A program made the translations under genes and the position numbers. A DNA stretch of 64,000 nucleotides from Exophiala sp. HKRS030 (Eukaryota > Ascomycota > Eurotiomycetes > Chaetothyriales > Herpotrichiellaceae): the NCBI GenBank assembly GCA_023897205.1, contig JAHWDD010000001.1:4712001-4776000 (forward strand). Reading direction: 5' to 3'. Under the pieces are notes generated by a model. That model ran no database searches, was not told the DNA's origin, and saw nothing but the letters and a program-made list of their open reading frames with translations. Every line of letters starts with the position of its first letter. The first letter of the stretch is position 1. Positions 35,701-45,982 of this stretch are shown here, piece by piece.

Positions 35701-37891
35701 ATGGCTTTACGACTCCATCCATTCGACCCTCTTACGCCCTACGAGATCTCTAAGGTAAATCACCCGTTGTCTGTGTAGTTTGCGAGGCCTTATAGTGTTC
35801 TATTACCAAGCAATGCAAGCTGATTCGAGCGTGAGAACAGGCAGCCAGCATAGTGCGTCCACATTTTGGAGCCCAAGATCCGAATTTCCGCGTTATCACC
35901 CTACAAGAACCACCCAAAAACCAGATGATCCATTTTCTTGACAAGGAGCATCGGAATCAGCCCCTGGGAGAGGCACCGAGACGATGTGCCCGCGTTGAGC
36001 TGGTTGTAGTTGGATCAGACAACCATAACGAGCTCTTTGACTTACTAGTGGACCTCGACAACGACAAAGTGATCGCCAAGAAACACCAGAAGGGCAAGCA
36101 TTCTTATATCGATGCTGACTACATGAAGCAAGTCGAAAATGCTTGCCTTGCCAACCGAGAAGTACAAGAGCAGATCAGGAAGCTTGGCCTGCCCTCAGGC
36201 TCGACTGTGGTTGTCGAGGCTTGGGCGTACGCTACCGATGGCATGAACGACATGGCCCAGCGGGTGACCATGGTAGGCTATACTGCACCCTTCAGTTGTG
36301 GAAGAATGGAGCTGATCCGGATATTAAGTGCTGGTTCTACCTAAGGATGTTTCAAAACCCGGACGCAAACTACTATGCATATCCTCTTGATGTATGTGCC
36401 GAAGTCTCAGAACAACTGGTGGTTACCAAAGTGTATCGCTTGCCCACACGCCCAGACGAACGTATACATATGGCAGATCGACCTTTCGACCGCCGCAAGA
36501 TCCACCCTAAGGTCATGAGCGAATATCATCCGGGCTTGAGACCAAGTCCAAGGACCACTCTAAAGCCATATCAAGTGGTTCAACCGGAAGGACCATCCTT
36601 CCACGTACAAGGTCAGCATATTAGCTGGGAGAAATGGGGCTTCAGAGTCGGCTTTAACTATCGTGAGGGCCTGACGCTCCATGACATTCGCTACGATGGA
36701 AGAAGTCTCTTCTATCGTTTGTCTCTTGCCGAGATGTTCGTGCCATATGGTGACCCGCGGGCACCATATCCTCGCAAGGCTGCCTTTGATCTGGGTAATG
36801 ATGGAGCCGGTATCAACGCCAATAACCTACGCTTGGGATGTGACTGTCTCGGAGCCATTAAGTATTTCGACGGCTGGCACAATGCTGCCTCTGGAAAGCC
36901 TCTCAAGCTCCCGAACGTGATCTGCTGCCATGAACAAGACGACGGTATCTTGTGGAAACACACGAACTTCCGCACACAGAACGCCGTAGTGACCCGCTCC
37001 AGAATTCTCGTACTACAAACCATCATTACGGTCAGCAACTACGAGTATATCTTTGCCTTTCACTTTGCTCAAGACGCCTCAATCTTCTTTGAAGTGAGAG
37101 CAACAGGGATCTTATCAACAGTACCACACGATGTCAGCTACAGGCAGAAAGTGCCGTACGGTACCGTGGTAGCGCCTGGAGTTTTGGCACCTTATCATCA
37201 GCATCTTTTCAGTCTTCGTATTGACCCTGCTATTGACGGACAAGATAACTCCTTAGTTATTGAAGAGTCAAAAAGCCTACCAATGGGTGATCCAACGGTC
37301 CATAATCCGTTCGGAGTGGGTTATGTTACGGAGAATCGCACTGTAGAAGAAGAAGGTGGCTTTGATCTTGATCTCACCAAAGCTCGTGTCTTCAAGTTTG
37401 TCAACGAGAGCAAGATCAACCCTATCACTGGCACACCAGTCGGCTTTAAACTAATGCCTTTTCCAAGCCAGATGCTTCTATCTCACCCGGACTCATTCCA
37501 CGCTAAACGATCGGAATTCGCTAAGCACGCCGTATGGGTAACGCGCTATGAAGACAACGAGCTCTTCCCTGCTGGGCGATACACTATGCAATCTTTGGGT
37601 GGTGATGGCATTGCTTCAGGCATCAGCAAACGCCGAGCTACAGGGGATGCTCAAACAGTCAGAAACCAAGATATTGTTATCTGGCACACCTTTGGCTCAA
37701 CTCATAACCCACGTATCGAGGACTGGCCGGTGATGCCTAACGAGAAGATGATGGTCGGTTTGAAGCCGGTGAACTTTTTCTCTGGCAATCCAGGCTTAGA
37801 TGTGCCTGTTTCGACGCAAGACATGAACAAGAGTGTTCTATATGAAGACAAAAATGCCTGCAACAATGCCTGTCGACATTCACGACTGTGA
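35701..37891 (+). CDS. Copper amine oxidase (TPQ type) with PTS1 (SRL)
   Basis: Exons 35701-35754, 35841-36272 and 36329-37891 join to 2049 nt, 682 residues, the family's normal size. It oxidises primary amines to aldehydes, releasing ammonia and hydrogen peroxide. It has the catalytic base D316 in KAAFDLG, the tyrosine that becomes topaquinone at Y400 in the NYEY motif, and copper ligands H452 and H454 (PYHQHLF) and H615 (IVIWHTFG). The second intron is 56 nt and ends in AAG instead of CAG or TAG. It is needed to join RVTM to CWFYLR, as the family requires. The C-terminus RHSRL carries a peroxisomal SRL signal, which suits the peroxide it makes. It diverges from the SKL-tagged aldehyde dehydrogenase. 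The amine substrate is not known. Confidence 0.93.
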
Positions 37892-38552
37892 TTACTTGTC
37901 GTTGTAATTCTTGCAACATGCTCTGGGAGGTCTTGCCGTATACACAACGCACGTGATGGATAGTGAGAAGAGGAAACTACCAACGAGGTGGGAGGTGTGG
38001 GTGAGGGATAGACCAATAACCGAATTGCCAGGTGGAGCAGGGAGACAAAAGGAAACAGCCAGCGAAACTCGGGCGGAAAGGATCGCCACACTTCCTTCAC
38101 CCTGAAAGAGTACTCAAGTCCAATACAAGCCGGCTGGTTGTTTGAGATGAGAGGTCCGAGAGTATCTCTCGTAACACAACATAATGCTGATGATCACGGT
38201 TACACTTGTCTCGTGCAGATGCTTGCGATAATGACTGGTGATAGCAGGTACTCCTCAGTCGCTGGCTCCATGCAATACTTTTGACCATTGACCGGCCAGT
38301 CATTCTTAGAAGTAGGATTTGTGCTGCCTCACAACCTGGTTCAGGCGAAGGCTTAGATCTGGGCTGGCAATAGCCTCTGTGCCTCTTCCCGGCGTCAATT
38401 CCACCTAATCGACAGTTGAACCGTCTCGTAGGCCCATTACGTCAGCTACTCGGACCTGCCCGCTTTATCGGATGCTCTTTGTAATTTAAACACTTTGTCG
38501 TTGACCACCATTGATTCGTATCCCGATCACGGCGTCATGACACAGTGCTCTG
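37892..38552. other. Intergenic region, nothing recognised
   Basis: This is the 3' region of the amine oxidase and the promoter of the following regulator gene. No family-like frame is seen. Confidence 0.5.
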
Positions 38553-40943
38553 ATGGAGGGAAGAGCGCAGCTAGACGCGACTGGCAACAAGGCCGCGCTC
38601 CCATGGGACATGCACAAGATCAAAGACCACGAGTCGCAACGTGCGAAGAGTCCGAAGCGAATGTCATATTCTGGGTAACTTGATCAGATTCTTTGAATTG
38701 CTACTTTGCATCTGACGAGGAAAAGATGTTGGACATGTCGAAAACGGCACGTCAAGTGCGACGAAAGACCCGTTACCTGTAACAACTGTCAGCAGGCGAA
38801 CCTAGAGTGCGCAGGCTATGAAGTCCGCCTCATCTGGGATGTCGAGCGGAGGAGGAAACTCCAGCGGCCGTCAGCTAGTCGGCGGAAGATTATCTCCAGT
38901 ATGCTTGCCCATGGTGTGCCAAAGCTGTATTGACCAACAACTCTCCAAGTGGGTAGCATGTGCGATCCCATGACAGATGAGGAGATTGTGCAGAATCTTT
39001 CTAAAATAGATGAAGCTGCCACCGAGCATTTGACAGCTGTTGTTGGGCCCTTTGCTGTCTTCCGACCTACAATTGAACCCTTTTTGTCGCAATATGGACA
39101 AGGCTGCAACTCTTCCTCGCAAAGACCTGTTGTTGATGGACTGACCGAGACGATACCTGCTGAGTCTGAGGATGATGTTGAAATCGACGCCGGAGCTTGC
39201 GGCTATCATGACTCAAGATCGGAAGCGGGATTTGATGCTGTTCAAGAATCCGGGAAGCTCCCTTCGATCATTTCCGACGGTCAATTCTGTCGGTCAACGA
39301 ATGGTCTTTCAACGGGTCTGTACAATTTTTGTGATCAAGGTGATGCGCCTGAGATCTCGACATTAGCTCACAAAGCATGTCTCGGCCAAAAGCTACCGTC
39401 AGCACTGTCGTATGAATTAGTTGGTTCGGAATCCTCATCACGAACATCCTTGTTCGAGAATGAAGCTGTCGCTAGGGACGACAGAGTTGAATGTTTGCGA
39501 ACATCTGCAACAGCTGGACGACGGGCCTCGCCACCGGCAGACATAGGACCGAGTGTACTGCCAAAAGCTCCAAGATTACCTGTGAGATGTGGCTCAAATT
39601 CTGAACAGGAGTTTCTACCTGTGTCAATGGATTTATATTGTGATGATGGCATCATGAAGGCGAGCTGCAATCTCTCCACCGCTGTGTTGTCGAAAACACT
39701 ATCCCATATGCTCCTCCGCCATTTTACTGAGCACACGGTACATATAATGCAGCCGGTGGCTCACGCGCGAAATCCTTTCAGGACAATATACTTTCCTCTT
39801 GCCATCGAAGGGTCCGAACAGTCAGATGATGCAGCATCGTCTGCGAGTGTTGCAACTTTCCACGGTCTCGTCTCCACGGCAGCCATTGATATGCAGATCC
39901 CACAATCCGAAAACGAGGGTCTCAAATCCGTCGTTGGACATCATCGCCAGAGTGCGCTGATTGCGCTTCAGAAAGCCCTGGTTAAGCAGACCAGCAATTA
40001 CAGAAAACTGATGACCGCTATCCTAACTTTGGTCTCCATGGATGTAAGAGACACAAGAATCCTGTTTCGGCTCCCTTTCGCCTTTCTCATTTACTAAATT
40101 AGCCAGATCGTCAGCGGTGGTGTCGAGGACCATTGGATTCATCTGGAGGCTGCTATTCGGCTGCAAAATTCGAGACACCATGCGCAGCTAATAGGTCGAG
40201 AAACACGGATCCTCAACAGCATAAGCACAATGCTCCATCTTTTTGCTCAAACAGCACTTCCTCAGGTGAATGCCGAACCTTGGCCAGGAGCATTACCAGC
40301 AACAGACGGCATCCGGGTGGCCGACCTCGACCCGAGTGTTGAGTTCGTCTATGGAATAACGACATCTCTAGCGAAATGTGTTCTCAAAACTTATCGACTG
40401 AGACAGTTTATCAACTACTACAAAGACCAGGAATACCCACCGAGTCTGCTTCAAGCATGTGAGACATTAGGGGATGAGCTGAGCGCCTGGGCCATAACCG
40501 CAGAGCAATTTGCCACCATTGAAGGTCCCCAGGATTCAATGGTGAAGGTTGCACGCGCACACGCAAGGGCATTTCATTATGCTGCCATCATTTACTACTA
40601 TCGCTCCATACAGAGGTGCGACCGGGAAACCCTCACATTGGAACAACAGGCTGCCTTTACCGCCATGACCGAGGCAGAGGATCTCAAGGTCGAATTGTGC
40701 AAGGGGGTGTCTCTGCCGGCGCCTGTCACTTGGCCTGCTTTTATTGCGTCCTGCGATGCCGTTGGCCAAGATCGAGAACGTTGGGCCAGTTGGTGGCATG
40801 GTGTGCAAAAGTATCAGATGGAAAATTTCAGCATGCAGTACAAGGTTGTCCGCAGTATTTGGTCACAGCTCGATAGCACGGACGGCTCAGACGACTGGCG
40901 AGATATCCTTGCTGCAAAGGCCATTCGCATCATACCTGTTTGA
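38553..40943 (+). CDS. Zn2Cys6 transcription factor, likely cluster regulator
   Basis: Exons 38553-38674, 38720-38898, 38950-40043 and 40107-40943 join to 2232 nt, 743 residues. The first junction produces SYSGKRCWTCRKRHVKCDER, a proper Zn2Cys6 domain (CX2CX6CX6CX2CX6C, about residues 43-70). The usable first exon is read from the ATG at 38553; the longer frame beside it has the wrong phase. The last intron ends TTAGCCAG, and use of the CAG restores IVSGGVEDHWIHLEAA. The C-terminal half is the fungal-specific factor domain (LIGRETRILNSISTMLHLF, HARAFHYAAIIYYYRSIQ). It lies between the amine oxidase and the permease in the same direction, so it is the natural candidate for local control, but this is inference. 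Confidence 0.85.
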
Positions 40944-42164
40944 CGGGCAGATGATGGACAAGAGGGCACTTGTGGACACTCAAGAGGCTGCAATTTGACG
41001 CTGGAGTGAAAGTTAGCCAGCGCCGTGATTTCTTGCCCGCCTTGCAAGCGCAATGATTCAATGATGCGGATGGAATGAACGACTCATTACCAGAGTACAT
41101 GATGCTGTGGGCATGCGCCCCTTAACGGCTTTTTGAGTCAATCATGCAATGTGAATCTCCTGCCATGATACGATGCCACTTCGGATGATGAGATTGAGCG
41201 TTGGCCATTTGGTGAGGCTTAAACCGTGTTTTGCTGTGGGAAGGAAAAGGCAAGCTTCAACGGCCTTTTGGAGTCCAACAGTTTGGCACAATCATGTATA
41301 CCGTTTGCTGTGTACAGGCCGGCACCCTTACGCTCAGATGTTCAGTCATCAACTGATACACGCAATTGTGCTGTACGAAATTTTTGAAAGATAAACGCGG
41401 TGCTCTCGAATAGCGCACTAGTGAACTCATGGGCTGCTGCAATCTGTGAGAATGCATCGTCTATGTGTCCAGGGTTGGCAGTACATACCAACAATCGATC
41501 AGCCTCGGGAAAGACACTATTCTGTATGTAAGTCGAGATCTCATCTTGTCTTGTGGCACAGACCGCCGAAAACGCCTTGAATGGGCAACCTTTCGTTAGA
41601 GGAAGTTCGGACGAGCCTTTGAGAGATAAATCCATGCTAAATTTTTGTGTAGCAGAGGTGGAAACTGGATGTGGCAGGAGTCAACGAACACGAAGGGTTC
41701 CTAGCGGACCTCTCCACCTCCACCCCGGCCTCCACCCGGTCATGCCGCCGTCAACATCACCAATTACGGTTTTGGCCACGTTTGAGCTGCTTGGTGCTTG
41801 GACATCGATGTGTGGGTACCGAGACAAGATCGTCCAGGATGCCTCAGGTGGGGCGTAGCAGAAAGGTGAGGCCAAGATTTATCAAAGGTTTCCAACTGCG
41901 TATGTCCATCCAGCCGCCAGCATAGAGACGGCGTGCACGATATTTGCCACCTCCCGGGGTTTATAACCAGCCTCGTCGACCTCGGCATCAACCTGGACCG
42001 TCCTCACTCTCGCCTGCAACTGTACTTCCGCTACAAAGGGCGATGACATAGAACCTGGCCTCCTTCACCACCACGCCCAAGGTCCTGATCTACACTCTCA
42101 CGCCGCCACCCAAGTCGCATGTATTGTGCCACCAGGAGAGGGTTGATCCAGTTCAAGCGACACG
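40944..42164. other. Intergenic region before the permease
   Basis: No gene is recognised here. A minus-strand frame of 97 codons (41342-41635, with PEADRLLVCTANPGHIDDAF) reads smoothly but has no family I know. A C/T-rich promoter-like stretch covers about 41700-42150. Confidence 0.4.
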
Positions 42165-43889
42165 ATGGCCATCACGTCTGGCTACACAGACGCTGAAGCT
42201 GGACTGAAAACAGAGCCTACTCCAGACGTCCAAGCTAGAATCGGCAGCTATGAACGGCCCTTGTCCGTCATGGAAGCCGAGGCCAGCGACTTGAACAATG
42301 GCATGATCACCAAGCGAGGACTGAAAAGTAGACATGCACAAATGATCGCGATCGGTGGTGCCATAGGCACAGGGTAGGATGACCACCTTTACACCCCGGA
42401 TTATGAGACCAGAGAACTGACCCAGGCGCGCAGACTCTTCGTCAGTACCGGCCAGACGCTGGCATTGGGAGGCCCTGCGTTCATTCTTTCGGCATACACG
42501 TTGCTGTGCGTGGCCGTCTACTGTGTCATCGCCGCCATCACTGAGGTTGCATCTTTCCTACCGGTCCACGGAGCTACAATGTCGTACTACGCCAACCGTT
42601 ACGTCTCCAAAAGTCTAGGATTTGCCCTTGGTTATCTATATTGGTACGCACTGGGTGTCTTGGTCCCCTATGAGATCACGGCTGCCGGGTTGGTCATCAA
42701 TTTCTGGCCAAACGGTGTCAATATCGGCGTCTGGATTACTATCATGGTAATAGTTATCGTCGGTCTCAATTTCCTCCCCGTCCGCTTCTACGGAGAAAGC
42801 GAGTTCTGGTTCGCCAGTCTAAAAGTTATCCTCATGCTCGGACTCCTTCTGGTCTCCTTTATCCTGTTCTGGGGTGGTGGCCCATCGCATGATCGTCTAG
42901 GCTTTCGATACTGGCAACGACCAGGTGCAGCTAAGCAGATACTCGCAGATGGCAGTACCGGCTATTTCCTTTGCTTTTGGCAGACGGTGATCACCTCAGC
43001 CTTTTCGTTCGTCTTTGCCCCTGAACTGGTCATCACAACCGCAGGAGAAATGCAGTCGCCCAGGAGGAATCTACCTCTCGCAGCGCGACGATACTTTTTT
43101 CGTATGATTTTCTTCTACATCTTCGGCGTACTCGCGATAGGCGTCACATGTCCTTCGGACGCGCCTGGCCTTGTGAATGGCGGCGCAGGAGCCAAGTCTT
43201 CTCCCTTTGTCGTGGCCATCACTTCGGCAGGTATCTCCACGTTACCATCCATAATCAACGCGGCCATCCTCATATCAGCTTGGTCTTCTGGAAATTCGTG
43301 GCTCTATGTTTCCTCACGGTCTCTCTATTCGCTCTCGGTCCAGGGCAACGCGCCACGTGTCTTTGCACGGTGCAATAGATGGGGAGTTCCTTATGTGGCT
43401 GTGGGTACCACCTCCCTGTTCTGCGCTCTAGCCTACCTCAACGAGGGTTCCAGTGGAGGCATCGTCTTCAACTGGTTCATTAATCTGTCAAATTCATGGG
43501 GTTTCATTTCTTGGATCAGTTGCAGTATCATATATCTCCGCTTCCGCAAGGCGGCCCAACTCCAGGGATACCAGGCCCCGTATCGCAGCCGACTGCAACC
43601 CTACGGCGCCTACTTTACCGCGGCATTTTTCACCGTCCTCTGTTTGACAAATGGATTCACGGTTTTCTGGAAGCAAAATTGGTCGGCCGCCACATTCCTA
43701 TCCGCCTATGTCGGTATTCCTGTATTTTTCTTGATGTATCTCGGTCACCGCATTGTGTATTGGAAAGACCCGTGGGCTTACAACCCTGGGGATGTTGATA
43801 TGCAAACGGGTTTGCAGGAGGTTGTTGACGCTGAAGAACCACGTACTCAGCGGAAAGGTTGGAAGAAGATTATGCTAGTCATAGAATAG
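42165..43889 (+). CDS. Amino-acid permease, fungal AAT (YAT) family
   Basis: Exons 42165-42373 and 42434-43889 join to 1665 nt, 554 residues. The 60-nt intron (GTAGGA..CTGACCC..GCGCAG) rebuilds the first-helix signature AIGTGLFVSTGQTL. The protein is a 12-helix plasma-membrane permease that takes up amino acids or related amines with protons. Visible features are the hydrophilic N-terminus with LKSRHAQMIAIGGAIGTG, GPAFILSAYTLL, the loop EMQSPRRNLPLAARR after FAPELV, and a soluble C-tail. The subfamily substrate (GABA, proline, acidic or cationic amino acids) cannot be told from the sequence. Its place between the regulator and the hydrolase genes, on the same strand, suggests that it imports the substrate of the cluster. 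Confidence 0.9.
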
Positions 43890-44241
43890 GCACCGCGTTT
43901 GACTTCCTCGCAACATGTGTAGCAAGCGGTTCTCGGGGTTTGCCCTAGCTGGATAGATCTGGAAGGCATGATAATGATACACTTGCGCGCTGATCTCCCG
44001 CCACGTATTGTTCTAACCCGAGAGGTACTCTTTCTTCCAGTTGGGACGGTCTATATCTTCCTTCCATCGCCACCTTTGACATGGTTTTTCCTTTCACGCA
44101 CTAGTGGCCATGTAGATATCTGCATTCTCTAAACTCAGCGTTGAAGGAAATCCATCTTTGGCCATACGCGAGCAGTACTTTCCACCAGTTACTTGCATCT
44201 ATATCTCGCCATTTTGGCTCGGTCTTGTGCGTGCACCCGAA
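43890..44241. other. Intergenic region, promoter of the EutA-like gene
   Basis: This 350-bp gap has no gene recognised. A frame read from an upstream ATG at 44158 continues into the EutA-like frame, but its extra residues do not resemble the family. Confidence 0.5.
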
Positions 44242-44926
44242 ATGGCTGTTTCCATACGTCTTGCGAAAGCTTCTCTCAGCTACGACGACCGTGCCATCGA
44301 GAAACGCGTTGGACTTATCCTGCTGGCGACGGACCAGTCGAGCGAGGCAGACTTCGCGCGGCTCGTCGGGTCAAAGCAGATAGGGATCGATCTACTCGAC
44401 GCGGGTCGTGTATACGAACCCGACGACGCTTGAGAGTCTACGAGCGCTGACGCCTCGACTGGCTGAAGCAGCTGCATTCATCCGCCCCGATCAAGACATC
44501 GACGCTATCTGCTTCTCGTGCACCTCAGCCTCGGTCGTCATTGGCGGCGACGTGGTCCAGGCTGCGATCCGACGAGCCAAACCCAACGTGCCCGTGGTGA
44601 CGCCGGGCTCCGCAGCGGTTGCTGCCCTCCGCGCCCTCAGCGTGCGAAGGATCAGCTTCCTAAATCCTTACACGGTCGAAACGAGTGATCCGATGGCCGC
44701 CTTCTTTGCCACCGAAGACTTCGTCGTTGATAACTTCACCTGCTTCGGCTTGGAAGATGACGGGGAAATGCCCTGCATCTCCCGCGAGAGCCTGATCGAG
44801 GCTGCAGTGGCCGCGACGAGCCCTGAGGCCGAAGCCCTCTTCGTCTCCTGCACCGCTCTGCGTACGGCGAGTGCCACCCTAGAAATTGAGTCACACATAG
44901 GCCGACCTGTCGTCTCCTCAAACTAA
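44242..44926 (+). pseudogene. EutA / maleate-isomerase-like (Asp/Glu racemase superfamily), frameshifted and truncated
   Basis: The protein matches the two-cysteine Asp/Glu/hydantoin racemase superfamily, in the branch with maleate isomerase, arylmalonate decarboxylase and EutA of bacterial ectoine operons. The first part, read from the ATG at 44242, gives RVGLILLATDQSSEADFARL. The second part, one frame over, gives YTNPTTLESLRALTPRLAEA, with both catalytic cysteines (FSCTSAS and VSCTALRTA) and FGLEDDGEMPCIS. The change of frame lies at about 44400-44408 and equals one extra base, probably in the GGG there. No intron with proper phase fits. The stop after VVSSN stands where the family has Gln (SNQA), and the next codons (ASAWACLNH) still read like the family. 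Either the gene is dead or the sequence has errors at both places. Confidence 0.75.
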
Positions 44927-45982
44927 GCCTCTGCTTGGGCTTGCCTCAATCATTGTCATCGGACGGTACAGCTGGACAGTTCTGCCGGGCGTCTATTCGA
45001 TTTGGCAGCTTATTAGTCAAAATTGTACGCATTCAATCGAGAACACGGAAGGTTCTTGGACCATTAACGAACTTTGGCTGCGTGGTATAGGGACAGCTAC
45101 CATGCTAGAGCCTGACAAGGAGGCTTATCGATCGTGCGGGCATTTCCAGATCGTTTTGTCATTGGAACTGCCCAATTCTCAACGCAGGAAAAATGCTTTG
45201 CGGCCCGCCTCTGCTGTTCCCACGACAGAGATGGGATAGATTTTGACAGTAATTGAATTGCCACTAACACGCTATCCGTAGCCATTATTGTTTCCGACTC
45301 GACGGCTATTGTTATCACCACCAGCACTCCTTTGAACTCTACTCCGGTTTGCTGGACTTGGACTAGAAATCCGCATTCGCTGATTTGGCCACGTCCTTGT
45401 ACATTCAGCGGAGCCCCTCGAAAACGGTGGGCAGACGTATGGAGCATGTTGTCGCTGAAAGGGGTGAATTTTCCTGGAAGATGTCGATTGCACCCATGCT
45501 CGTTCCCAGTGCAAGATGGTTGTCGGTGGCTGTTGCCAGATATGTCACTGGCCAGGACCCCTGCTCCAGATGGGGAAGGTTGTGTCGATCTGCAAACATC
45601 CCAGTTCATAATCCAGACTCCTGCTGTGTGCCCCACACTCGCTGGGTCCTGTCGAATTGGTGTTGCCCTTATCTCTCTCGGCTGAGGATGTGCAAAGGGA
45701 ACAAACGGGCTTCGTGTATACGATTACCCACGCAGACGCTGATCGACGCAGCTCGTGACCATTTTGGCACGCAATGTATTGTGAAGACGCTTTGGGAAAC
45801 CTACAGACCAGACCTCGGAGGACGAGAAGATCTTATGGGTGCAGACCAAGTCCTGATTATATATAACGAGATCGACTTTTTCATATTATTCTCGTCAAAA
45901 GAGTGGTAGGTGCTGCAGTTAACTCCGGACACAAGACATCACAGTTACTGCACCACTCGCAATAGCAGATCAGCAGATCAGC
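44927..45982. other. Intergenic region upstream of the M24-fold gene
   Basis: About 1 kb lies here without a recognised gene. Its first 100 bases still resemble the lost tail of the EutA-like protein. Reading frames of up to 179 codons occur on both strands but overlap one another and show no family features. Confidence 0.45.

Noticed and set aside
44158..44241. Earlier start for the EutA-like protein
   Set aside because: The added residues do not resemble the family, which begins near RLAKASLSYDD.
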